Positions 1-12,200 of a stretch of 38,764 bases of DNA are shown here, piece by piece. The position numbers were made by a program, and so were the translations under genes. The notes beneath the pieces were generated by a model that was not told the DNA's origin, did no database searches, and saw only the letters and a program-made list of their open reading frames with translations. The stretch is from Bacteroidales bacterium (GTDB lineage: Bacteria > Bacteroidota > Bacteroidia > Bacteroidales > P3): the NCBI GenBank assembly GCA_017443265.1, contig JAFSOU010000084.1, forward strand, positions 1 to 38,764. The letters are read 5' to 3'. The stretch's first letter is position 1; the number at the start of each line of letters is the position of its first letter.

Positions 1-3000
1 ATAGCTGATACTGTTGCCGTTGTTGCCCGTGTAGGTGAAGTAGGTGTTGCGACAGATGGTGTCGTAGCGGACAGTGCGGAAGGTGTCGTTGATGTGCAGG
101 TTGATGACCACGTTGCTGTCGCAGCCGAGAACCGTGCGGTTGGTAGTTACAATCACCGTATCGTTGAAGTTCTCGCGATTAGGTATGTAGCTGATACTGT
201 TGCCATTGTTACCCGTGTAGGAGAAGTATGTGTTGCGGCAGATAGTGTCGTAGCGCTGGGTGCGGAAAGTGTCGTGGACAACGATATTTATCACCAAATC
301 GTTGAAACAACCTGTAGCGTTGTTGCGCAGATACTGCGTGTACTGGCCTTGCTGCGAGAACGACTGGTTGTTGGTGTCGAACGTGTGTCCGGCACAGATG
401 ATGCGAGTGATTGTGTCGCGGATGGTGTCGTTCACCGTAAGGTCGATGTACTGGATGCTGTCGCAGCCCGCCGCCGTATGCAGATGCTGTCGGTAGAGTC
501 CCTGATGGGTGTAGCCGACACCATTCTCGGTGTGGGTGGCTCCGGCACAGATCACCGGATGGATAGTGTCGCGGATGGTGTCCGCCACAGCAATATAAAC
601 CATCAGTGCGAGATCGCAGTTTGCAGGTGTCTTCAACAACTGACGGTAAGTTCCAGCCCTTGTGTATGTCTCGTAGTTTATGGTAACGCTACCGCTGGTG
701 CAGATGGTATCGTAGATAGTGTCGCGGAGGGTATCGCTTACCACCACATTGATTACCAAGTCGTTGAAACAGCCGAAATTGTTATCACGCAGATATTGGG
801 TGTACTGTCCTGCCAAAGCGTACGACTGTCCGTTGGTGTCGAAGGTGGTACCCGGACAGATTATACGAGTGATGGTGTCGCGGATAGTGTCGTTCATCCA
901 GATGTTCACAACCACGTTGCTGTCGCAATGGTGGACAGAACTGTACGGATAAACGAAGGTAGTAGTGTTCCAATACTGAGTGCCTTCGAAGGTAAACGAC
1001 TGACCTGCGCAGATAGTGTCGTAACGCTGTGTGCGGAAGGTGTCGTTCACGTGCAGACGTATCTCGATAGTGCTGTCGCAACCCTTTACGGTATGATTGA
1101 TAGTAAGAATGGTAGTGTCGCTGAAGTTGGTGCGGTTAGGTATGTAATTGATAATGTTGCCGTTGTTGCCAGTGTAGGTAAAGTAAGCATTGCGACAGAT
1201 GGTGTCGTAGCGTACGGTACGGAAGGTGTCGTTGATGTGCAGACGGATAACCACGTTGCTGTCGCAGCCGAAACGGGTTGTGTCGGTAGTTACAATCACC
1301 GTGTCGTTGAAATTGGTGCGACGCGGTATGTAGTTGATTACGTTGCCGTTGTTGCCAGTGTAGTTGAAGTAAGTATTGCGACAGATAGTATCGTAACGCT
1401 GTGTACGGAAGGTGTCGTTGATGTGCAGGTTGATAACCACATTGCTGTCGCAGCCTTTCACTGTGCGGTCGGTGGTTACAATCACCGTGTCGTTGAAATT
1501 GGTGCGACGAGGTATGTAGTTGATTACGTTGCCGTTGTTGCCAGTGTAGGTGAAGTAAGCGTTGCGGCAGATAGTGTCATAGCGCTGGGTGCGGAAGGTG
1601 TCGTTGATGTGCAGGTTGATGACAACGTTGCTGTCGCAGCCGAAGCGGCTTGTGTCGGTGGTTACAATAACCGTATCGCTAAAGTTGGTGCGACGTGGTA
1701 TGTAGTTGATCACGTTACCGTTGTTGCCAGTGTAAGTGAAGTAAGCGTTGCGACATATCGTGTCGTAGCGCTGGGTGCGGAAGGTGTCGTTGATGTGCAG
1801 ACGAATTTCGATGTTGCTGTCGCAGCCTCTTATGGTACGGTTCACAGTTATAATGGTTGTATCGCTGAAACCTGTCCTACGCGGTATATAGCTGATACTG
1901 TTACTGTTGTTGCCAGTGTAGTTGAAGTAGGCGTTGCGACAGATGGTGTCGTAACGCACCGTGCGGAAGGTGTCGTTGATATGCAAGCGAATCTCTATGG
2001 TGCTGTCGCAGCCTCTTACGGTACGGTTCACCGTAAGGATGGTGGTATCGTTGAAACCAGTCCGTTGCGGTATGTAATTGATAGCATTGCCGTTGTTGCC
2101 AATATAGGTGAAGTAAGCGTTGCGGCATATCGTATCGTAGCGAACCGTGCGGAAGGTGTCGTTGATATGCAGATTGATAACCACGTTGCTGTCGCAGCCG
2201 AAGCGCGTTGTGTCGATAGTTACAATCACCGTATCGCTGAAGTTGGTCCGACGCGGTATGTAGTTAATCACATTGCCGTTATTGCCACGATAGGTGAATG
2301 TTTCGTTACGACAGATGGTGTCGTAGCGCTGTGTGCGGAAGGTATCGTTGATATGCAGGTGTATCTCCATCAAACTGTCGCAGTTACGATACGTCTTGTT
2401 CATAGTGTAAAGAACAGTGTCGTTGGTGAGCGAGGTAGTTCCGGCGTATGCAATGGTGTTGCTGTTGTTTCCTGTGTAGTTGAAAGTAGTGTTGCGGCAG
2501 ATAGTGTCGTAACGGATAGTGCGGAAGGTGTCGTTGATACGCAGGTGTATCTCCATCAGGCTGTCGCAACCGCGATACGTCTTATTCATTGTGTATAGGA
2601 CGGTGTCGTTGGTGAGCGATGTAGTGCCGGCGTATGCAATGGTGTTGCTGTTGTTGCCAGAGTAGCTGAAAGTAGCGTTACGACAGATGGTGTCGTAACG
2701 TACAGTGCGGAAGGTGTCGTTGATGTGCAGATAGATAACAACATTGCTATCGCATCCGTTGACAGCCATATCGGTAGTTACAAGGACTGTGTCGTTAGTC
2801 GAAGATGTGATGCCCGGATAGGTTACGACATTGCTGTTGTTGCCTGTGTAGCTGAATGTTTGGTTACGACAAATAGTATCGTAGCGAGTAGAGCGGAAAG
2901 TGTCTTTCACCCACAGATGGACAATCACATTACTGTCGCAGCCGTTGGAAGCGACAATGACATTGGGATATCTGCCTGCAACGGTGTAGCTATTGCCGTT

Positions 3001-3200
3001 GAAGGAGAACACCTGACCGGCACAGATAGTATCGTAGCGTACGGTGTGGAAGGTGTCTTTCACAAACAGACGCAGCACTGTAGTACTATCGCAGCCGAGA
3101 GTGCTGTTGCGTGTATGTGTGTAGTCACCTGCTATGGTGTAAACGCTGTCCTCGTATATGTAAACCTGACCGGCACAGATAGTATCGCGCAAAGTATCGT
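1..3200 (-). repeat. C-terminal tandem repeats, 186-bp (62-residue) and about 153-bp (51-residue) units
   Basis: The hexamer-like marker within the VNDTFRT codons recurs at 1035, 1221, 1407, 1593, 1779, 1965, 2151, 2337, 2523, 2709 and 2895, exactly 186 bp apart each time, and again at 78 and 264. Each 62-residue unit carries DTFRTxRYDTICRN, YTGNNGN, IPRRTNF, NDTVIVTT and GCDSNVVINLHIN, giving two cysteines per unit. A shorter class of about 51 residues lacks the GNNGN-to-NDTV portion. Five such units fill 264-1034, one spans 2895-3047 (exactly 153 bp), and one or more precede it. Related Asp-Thr-Ile-Cys repeats are common in secreted proteins of Bacteroidota. The array continues past the left edge. 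Exact periodicity and high identity between neighbours make it a likely site of copy-number change. Confidence 0.9.
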
Positions 3201-6200
3201 TGTAGGTGGGATGTACGGTAATCTTGAACATCTGTGCGCTGTTGCCACGGGTGATGATACGTGCGTAGCCGTTGCCCTCGTGGCCGGTTTCGGTAGTGCC
3301 GTTGAAAGTGGTATCCGGGAAGGCTGTGTTGCCGGCAATAGTCTGAGCATTGACAAGGTAGTAACTGCTGTTGAGCAGACAGCCGCTCGGGTAGTTGGAA
3401 GCTGTTGCTGCGGTATATACGTAGCCGGAGCCGCCGCCAGCGCCGCCATCGGGTATGGAGCAGCCGCCGCCGTACCAGCCGCCGCCGCCGCCGTTGGAAT
3501 AACCAGCGTTGACAGCGTATCCGCCAATACCGAAGGCCCCGGGATTAAGCGTACCTCCCCAGCTGTTAGTTCCTGTAGCAACAGCTCCACCTGCGGTTTG
3601 TGTACCGCCCGAACCCCAACGTCCTGAGGAGCCATTACCATTACCTCCAGTAAGACCGCCGCCGTAAGCAGCAGTAGAGCCATTGCCGCTATTGCCGGTC
3701 TCGTATCCTCCTCCACCGCCGCCAGCAACGATTACACGCGCGTAGAGCGATGTGGAATTGACACGGATATCGGAGCCACCGCCACCAGATGTCATAACAC
3801 GGCTGTTGGTAGAAATTCCCAATCCACCACCATTGAAACCTCCGGGTACGCTTGCCCCAGAAGATCCTTGTCCACCCACATAGACATTCAACACATCGCC
3901 TCTGGTAACTGGCATTTTGCCTTCGGAATAACCTCCTCTACCACCTTCGGTGTAACCTGATCTTGTACCTCCCTGTGCGCCCCAAACCTGCATTATCACA
4001 CTGTCAACGCCATTGGGAACGGTAAAGGTCTGTTCTGCTCCGGTATAGCGGAAGTTGATGGTGTCGTTAACCTTCACATTGTTGTAAATAACAACAGTAG
4101 TGTCGGTTATAATATAGGGTTTATTCACACGTTGTGTCTTAGTTGCATCCCAATACCATTCGCCTTGCGGCAGATAAACGGTGTCGCCCTTACAAGCGAT
4201 AGGATTGTCGCAGTAGATAACATCCACATGGTTGCGGGTGATAATGCCCGGACACTGTGCGTCGCTGAAGCTGGTTATCACGTAAGTAGTGGAAGAGTCG
4301 GGTGTTACAACGATAGACTCGTTGAAGCTGTTGGTAACACGGTCGGCCACGTCGCCGGTGATACGGTAACGGAACGGCGGTGCGCCAACAAAGCTGATGT
4401 TGAGAGTTACGGTGTTGTTGCTGTCGCAGACATTGACAATATCCTGCTGCAGTGTGGCAACGCTCTGGTTCACTACAACTGTGAGCGTCGTGAATGCCGT
4501 AGAATCGCCGTAGCGTGTGATACGCGCATATCCGTTACCCACGTGTCCTGTATCTACAGTACCGTTGGGAGATACGAAAGGAGTATCACCGCCGATGGTC
4601 TGGGCGTTGGAGAGGTAATAGTTGCTGTTGAGCAGACAGCCTGCAGGATAGTTGTAATAAGTAGTGTAGGTATATACATATCCCGAGCCGCCGCCAGCCG
4701 CTGTTCCAATGCCGCCGCCGTACCAGCCGCCACCGCCGCCGGACATAGTCTTGCCTGAAATATGACTATTTATTGTAGCTGCTGCGCCAAATGTAGCTGT
4801 GGATATATATTGATCGGTACCTTGAGATGCACCGCCTGCCGTTTGAGTACCGCCATGTCCCTTAACATCGGGTGGCACTAAGCCGTCGCCACCGTTAAGG
4901 CCTCCGCCATAACCTCCAATATAAGGCATGTCGGGATAACCAGAGTTAAGAGCCATTCCTCCGCCGCCTCCCGCTACAATAACGCGGGCGTACAGTGAGT
5001 TGCTGTTGATACGCATGTCGGTAGCGCCACCACCGGCAGCTCTTATTCCATTGTTCCACTGGTTGCCGTTACCGCCGCCATTCCAGCCACCTATTGTCAA
5101 AGTTTGTCTCCACGAGGTGGTTGAGTTACCCTCGCCTGCGCCACCAACATAAATGTTTATAGTGTCGCCGGCATTAGGCATCAGAGTACCGTAAGAATAT
5201 CCACCCTTGCCGCCAGTATTTCTGGGGCCGCCTTGTCCACCCTGGGCACCCCATACTTCGAGTTTGAGGCTGTCGGTTCTATCCGGAACAACATAGACTT
5301 GCGGAGTTCCTGTGTATGCAAAGTTCCTTACTGTACGCACCTTTACAGGTGTGTAGTAAGTAGTTGTAGTATGCGGAGTTACAAATCCAACCGGAACTGG
5401 CCGCGTAAATAGCGAGTCGTAGTACCATTCGCCAGCGGGCAGAGGCACGGTGTCGCCGTCGCAGATGATAGGCTGGTTGCAGACTATCACACGGGTGAAG
5501 TCGGATACAAGGTCGCCCTCACATTCGGCATCGTAGAAGGCTATGACACGGTAGTCGGTGCTTACCGAAGGCTTAACGGGGATAGTAACACTTGTGTTGT
5601 TGGTAACACGCATTGCGGCGTCGCCCGAAAGCTGGTAGTAGAACGGTGCAGTGCCCGAGAAGGTGAGATTGACGTATGCCGTATCGTTGTCGCAGATATT
5701 ATAAGTGGTATCCTTGATGGTGATAACCGGTTTGGGATTGACGGTAACCTTGAAAGTACCACTACTGTGTCCTCTGGTAATGATACGAGCATAGCCGTTG
5801 CCCGAGTGGCCAGTCTCAGTTGTGCCGTTGTAGGTAGTGTCGGGGAACGAAGTGTTGCCGGCAATAGTTTGGGCATTGGTAAGATAGTAAGCCGAGGTAA
5901 GCAGACAGCCCGAGGGATAGTTGCTTGCCGTTGCAGCAGTCCATACATATCCTGAACCGCCGGAACCTGGTCCCCATGCAGCTGCTGCTCCACCATACCA
6001 GCCACCACCACCGCCGCCAAAGGCAGTATTGGAATTGCTAGAATAGTTCACGGGGTTACCACCTTGTCCGAAAGATCCATTATACGAAGCACTTGCCATA
6101 GTGTAACCACTTCCATAACCACCCCATACACCTCCTGCTGTTTGAGTAGCACCAGTTGCATTTTGATACGAGCCAGAATATGTATATGACAATGATGCTG

Positions 6201-9200
6201 AGCCACCTGTTATTCCACCTCCACAACCAGGATTACGACCCTGTGTACTACCTCCATTAGCAGGACCACCGCCGCCACCGGCAACAATAGCCCTTGCATA
6301 GAGTGAAGTGGAATTAACACGAATATCTGTTGCTCCGCCACCAGAGCCAGCGGTATATGAAGTACCTCCATTAGAATATGTTGCTGCGCCATATCCACCA
6401 CCGTTATATCCTCCAACACCTACGCCACCAGTGATATTTGAAGGCCCTTGTCCTCCGACATAAACATTCAACACATCACCAGTACTTACATGCATCTTTC
6501 CTTCGGAATAACCGCCCTTACCACCTGTTTCAACAACAGATGAGCTGGAACCTATACAATTACCTCCTTGAGCTCCCCAAACTTGCATTTCCACGCTGTC
6601 TACGCCAGCGGGTATAGTGTAAGACTGAACAGCACCAGTGTAGCGGAAGTTAATAGTGTCGTTAACAGATGCATTAGTGTAGTATGTTGTTGTTGCATTG
6701 GGCACAACAAACGGTGTAGTTACCGGCTGTGTCTTGGCGGCATCGTAGTACCAGTCGCCAGCAGGCAACCAAACGGTGTCGCCGGAACAGATGATAGGCT
6801 CGTTGCAGACAATGACATCGGCGAAATCGCGGGCTATGGTGCCGTGACAGAATGCGTCGCGGAACGACTCAACCCTATAACGTGTCGAGCTGTCGGGAGT
6901 TACATTGATATTCACAGTATTAGTGTACGACACACGGTCGGCCACATCGCCGGTAATACGGTAGTAGAAGGGTATCGAACCTGTGAAGTTTATAGTGAGT
7001 GTGGCTCTCTCGGCACCACAGATATTTACTGTGCGTTGCTGCATTGTGGCAGTAGCCAGAGGATTGACACCCACTGTGTATGTGGCGTTGTTAGCGCCAT
7101 AGTAAGTCGTAGTTGTTGTGGGAGTTACAAAGGTGTCGGCAATAGTGTCGGTGCGGGCGTAGTCGGTGAACCACGGACGAAGCTCCGGCAGAACCGCTGT
7201 ATCGCCGGCACAGATGATAGGCTGGTTGCAGACTATCACAGTGAGGTAGTTGGTATTGGCAACACCCACGCAGTTGGCGTCGGAGATTGACGTTATCGTG
7301 TAGTGCGTGCTTGCGTTGGGGCGCAGGATAAGCGTAGCTGTATCGGTGTTCGACACACGGTCGGCGGTATCGCCGCTAATGCGGTAATAGAACGGAGCCG
7401 TACCGGTGAACTTGATGCCCATCTCTGCCGACTGCGTGCCGCAGATATTTTGTGTGTTGGTATGCACAGTAGCGGTAGGTTTGGGTTTAACGGTAATCTT
7501 GTAAGAACCTGAACCCATTGCAATAATGCGAGCGAAACCGTTACCTTCGTGTCCAGTCTCAGTTGTTCCGTTATAGGTTGTATCCGGGATTGCCACGTTG
7601 CCGGCACGGGTTTCGGCATCATACAGATAATAGTTGCTGTTGAGCAGACAGCCAGCGGGATAGTTGGAAGCTGTTGCCGAGGTATAAACATATCCCGAGC
7701 CACCGCCACCACCAGCACGACGGGCAGAACCGCCACCGTACCAGCCGCCGCCGCCGCCACAAGAGTAGCTACTGCTTACCAAAGCCGAGGCACCATAGCC
7801 GAAACCTCCCAAGTCGGAGCGCGAGGCATCGTTGAGTGTTGTGGTGTAATATGAACTACCGACAGCAGTCTGGGTACCACCTAATCCTGCATAATACGAA
7901 GTAGTGCTGCTAACACCGGCACCACCCGTTGTGCCTCCACCATATCCGCCATTGCCATAACCAGTTGTGGGACCGTGCGCACCACCGCCGCCACCTGCCA
8001 CGATAACACGCGAATAGAGCGTAGTACCATTTACTCGGATATCAGTACCACCACCGCCACCGCAAGTATAATATGAGGATGACGTTGTGGTAGCCTTTCC
8101 ACCGCCATTGAATCCGCCACCTAATTGAGTTGATGTGGCATTTATCAATGTGCCTTTTCCACCAACAAACACATATAATGTATCTGTCGATGAGACTGGG
8201 AGCTTACCAACTGAATAACCGCCTTTTCCGCCGACATAAGACGTATTGTATGAGCCGCCTTGAGCACCCCATACCTGCAAAAGTACAGTATCGACACCAT
8301 CGGGTATCTCGTACATCTCCATTACACCGGAATAGCTGAAGTCGGTAGTGTCGCCGGCTTTCTTGTAAAGGGAAACAGTAGTGTCGGCAACAATAAAGTT
8401 AGCGCCGACAGGAAGTGTCAATGCTGCATCGTAGAACCACGAACCACCAGGTAACACAACAGTATCTCCCTGACAAACAACGGGTTGGTTGCAAATCTCA
8501 ACATCGGTATAGGTGTTTTCGATATATCCGGGACAATAGTCATCGTGGAATAAGGTAACACGGTAACGCATTGATGTATCGGGATTTACATATACTGTAG
8601 CCGAATTGGAGTAGGTGATACGGTCGGACACATCACCCGTTACACGGTATGTGAAGGGCGCTGTGCCTTGGAATGTAATGTGCAGGGCCACACGCTGGCT
8701 GTTGCACTTGGTAACCGTAGCCTGACGCATTGTGGCCACAGCCTGCGGATTGACGGAAACGGTGTAGGTAGCACCGTTGGCGCCGTAGTATGTAGTTGTA
8801 GCCGCCGGAGTTACGAAAGTATCTGGAACGGCGTTGGTAAGAGCCTGGTCGTAGTACCACGGACGCGGCTGCGGCAATATAGCAGTGTCGCCAGCACAGA
8901 TAACAGGCTGACTGCATATAATAACAGCAGTACGGTCGACAGAGGCACCGCCCTCGCAGTTGGCGTCGGAGAGTGTCTCAATCTTGTAGTTGGTACTCGA
9001 AGAAGGACGCACGTTCACAAACTCGTGGTTGCTGTAGGCCACACGCTCGTTCACATCGCCGGTAAGACGGTAATAGAACGGAGCAGTACCTGTGAAGGTT
9101 ATCTCTATCTGAGCGAAACCGCCGTTGCAGATATCCCAAGTAGTATCGACAACATTAGCCACGGGGACAGGATTAACGGTAACCTTGTAAGTGCCCGTGC

Positions 9201-12200
9201 CACTGGTCATTATACGTGCATAACCATCGCCAGAGTGTCCAATCTCTGTTGTACCCATACCTGTAGTGTCGGGGAAGGCAGTATTGCCTGCTATAGTTTG
9301 AGCATTGGCAAGATAGTAACTGCTGTTGAGAAGACATCCAGCAGGATAGTCGCTTGCAGTGGCAGAGGTGTAAACATATCCAGAGCCACCACCACCGCAA
9401 CCAGCCGAAGCCGAGCCGTAGTTACCGCCACCGCCACCATACCAGCCTGCACCGCCGCCGCCGCCAGAAGCAGCACCGCCACCGCCGGTACCACCTTCGC
9501 CAAAGTTTCCTGCAGTACCATTGCCAGGAGTGTTTGTTCCTGCTGCACCTCCAGCAGTTTGGGTTCCGTATCCACCCATTCGTGTATTATAACCAGAGGA
9601 AGTTCCTTGCGTACCATTAGTTCCACCGCCATTACCGCCACTTACAGTGCCGCTAGATGCTCCGTAGGCAGCTCCGCCACCGCCACCAGCTACAATAGCA
9701 CGTGCGTAAAGCGAGTTGGAATTAACACGGATATCGGTTGCTCCTCCGCCGCCACCTGCACGGAAATAACTGGATGTAGTATTTGCGGCACAACTGCCAC
9801 CACCGTTCCAGCCTCCTGCTGTAGTAGAGGTTACACTCGTTGCTCCGTTCTGGCCTTTGCCACCCACATAAACATTAAGCACATCACCTGTGCTAACACT
9901 CATCACTCCTTCAGAATAACCACCTTTACCTCCATAGTATGAGCCACCGTATGCAGTTTGGTCGCCACCTTGGGCTCCCCAAACCTGCATAGTTATCGAG
10001 GTTACGCCAGATGGGACTGTATATGTCTGAACATCGCCTGTGTAGCGGAAATTGATTGTATCAACAGCATTACGATAGTAAATAGTTGTAACAGATGGCG
10101 TTACAAAGTTTGTCAGTATCGGCTGTGTCAAAGCATGGTCGTAGAACCACTGACCTGCGGGCAGATATACGGTATCGCCAACGCAGATGATAGGCTGGTC
10201 GCAAACGATGACCTCGGCTGCAGTGTTGGCGATAGCGCCGTAGCAATACACATCCTGCATCGATATGATATGGTAACGCATACTCGAGTCGGGCGACACT
10301 TGAACACTGTCGGTGTTGTTGTAGGTGATACGCTCGCTGTTGTCGCCTGTGATACGGTAACGGAAAGGAGCAGTACCTGTAAATTGCAGATGCAGTGTGG
10401 CACGCTCTGAACCGCAGATATTGATAGTCTCCTGCCTCAAGGTGGCAGTGGGCTGCGGATTCACAGTTACCACGAAAGTGGCGTTGTTGTCGCCATAGTA
10501 GGTTGTGGTAACAACGGGAGCCACAAATGTATCGATAATCTGGTTGGTGCGAGCGGCATCGTTGTACCAGTTGCCTTGTGGCAGAGTAACGGTGTCGCCG
10601 GCGCAGATTATAGGCTGGTTGCAGACAACCACATCGGCGTGGGTTGCGGAGGTGAGACCCTCGCACTGGCCATCGCGGAAATAGATGATACGATAGCTGG
10701 TACTTGCGCTGGGACGCACCTGTGCGAACACCCTTGTAGCAGTATCCACACGGTCGGCCACATCGCCTGTCAGACGGTAGGTGAAGGGCGGAGCGCCGGA
10801 GAATATTATTTCGATATTGGCATACTGGTTGCCGCAGATATCGTAGGTAGTTTCGATGACTGTTGCCGTGGGTTTCGGACTTACCACCACCTTGTATTCG
10901 GAGATACCGGGGGTTATGATGGCGTAGCCGTCGCCTTCGTGACCTGTCTCGTTGCCAGTGCCAGCCACGTTGGTGAATGCTGTATTGCCCGCAACGGTCT
11001 GGGCGTTAGTCATATAATAGTAGCTGTTGAGCAGACATCCGGCAGGATAGTCGTTGGCCGAGGCCGAAGTATATACATAACCCGAGCCACCGCCGCCGGG
11101 GTAGCAGGTCTGCGAGTTGCCCGACATACCGCCGCCGCCGCCGTACCAGCCGCCGCCGCCGCCGGCACCACCGGAACAACTTGTTCCTTGACCGCCGTTA
11201 CCGCCTTGGCCGAAGTCGCCGTCCTGACCGTTAACGCTGGAGCTGTTCAGTGTGCCGTAAGCGTACGATCCACCGGTGCTTCCGTTGCCTGCTGCAGTCT
11301 GTGTACCGGGCTGACCAGCATAAGTTGAATTGTAGTTGGTGCCTTGCAGGCCGCCGCCCACGCCACCTGTGTAGCTGTAGGCAGAACCGCCGCCGCCGCC
11401 TGCCACGATAGCACGTGCGTAGAGCGAGGGCGAGTTGACGCGGATATCGGTGGCACCGCCGCCGCTACCGCCTTGATAGTACTGTCCTGAGTAGGTATGA
11501 ACACCGGCATCGCCACCGCCGTTCCAACCGCCGGGATAGTAAACGCCTATATTTGTGGTGGCTTCGGAGTTCTTGCCCTTGCCGCCAACAAACACGTAGA
11601 GTGTATCGCCTTGGTGTACAGGCAGGTCACCTTCGGAGTAACCGCCCTTACCGCCAGCGTAAAGCGTTGTGGATGAAGAAGTACCGCTACCGCCTTGTGC
11701 ACCCCAAGTCTGCAGATGCAGTTCGTGAACACCTGCGGGAACCACATAAATCTGGGTGTCGCCCGTATATGCGAAGTTCACCATGGGATTTTCGCGGTAG
11801 TAGGTTGTGGATTGTGTCGGGATGACGAAATTGGTGCGGATGGGCTGTGTCTTGGCCGCATCGTAGTACCAGTTGTAGCCAGCAGGCAACCAAACGGTGT
11901 CACCCGAGCAGACAATAGGCTGGTCGCAGATGGTTATGCTGACCTCTGTGTTGGCGATATTGCCATAGCAGTAGGCGTCGCTGAAGGAGAGAATCCTGTA
12001 ACGCATACTGGAATCGGGGTTGACGGGTATGTCAACGATATTCGAGTTGGAAATACGGTCAGCTGTGTCGCCAGTGATGCGATAACGGAACGGAGCCGTA
12101 CCGCCAGTGAAGGTGATATGGAGATTTTCGCTGCTGTTGTCGCACTTGCTGATAACAGCGCCACGCAAATATGCCGATGCCTGAGGATTGACGGAGACAG

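Noticed and set aside
1035..2894. CRISPR-like regular spacing
   Set aside because: The 186-bp period is a multiple of three, the repeats are coding throughout and there are no unique spacers between short direct repeats.
94..3627. Long plus-strand open frames (834 and 300 codons) rich in Val/Ala/Gly
   Set aside because: They are exact mirror frames of the repeat-coding minus strand (codons aligned on the opposite strand), have no start signals or recognisable domains, and arise from codon bias in the repeats. The same holds for the 562-, 424- and 419-codon frames at 16270, 8668 and 11695.
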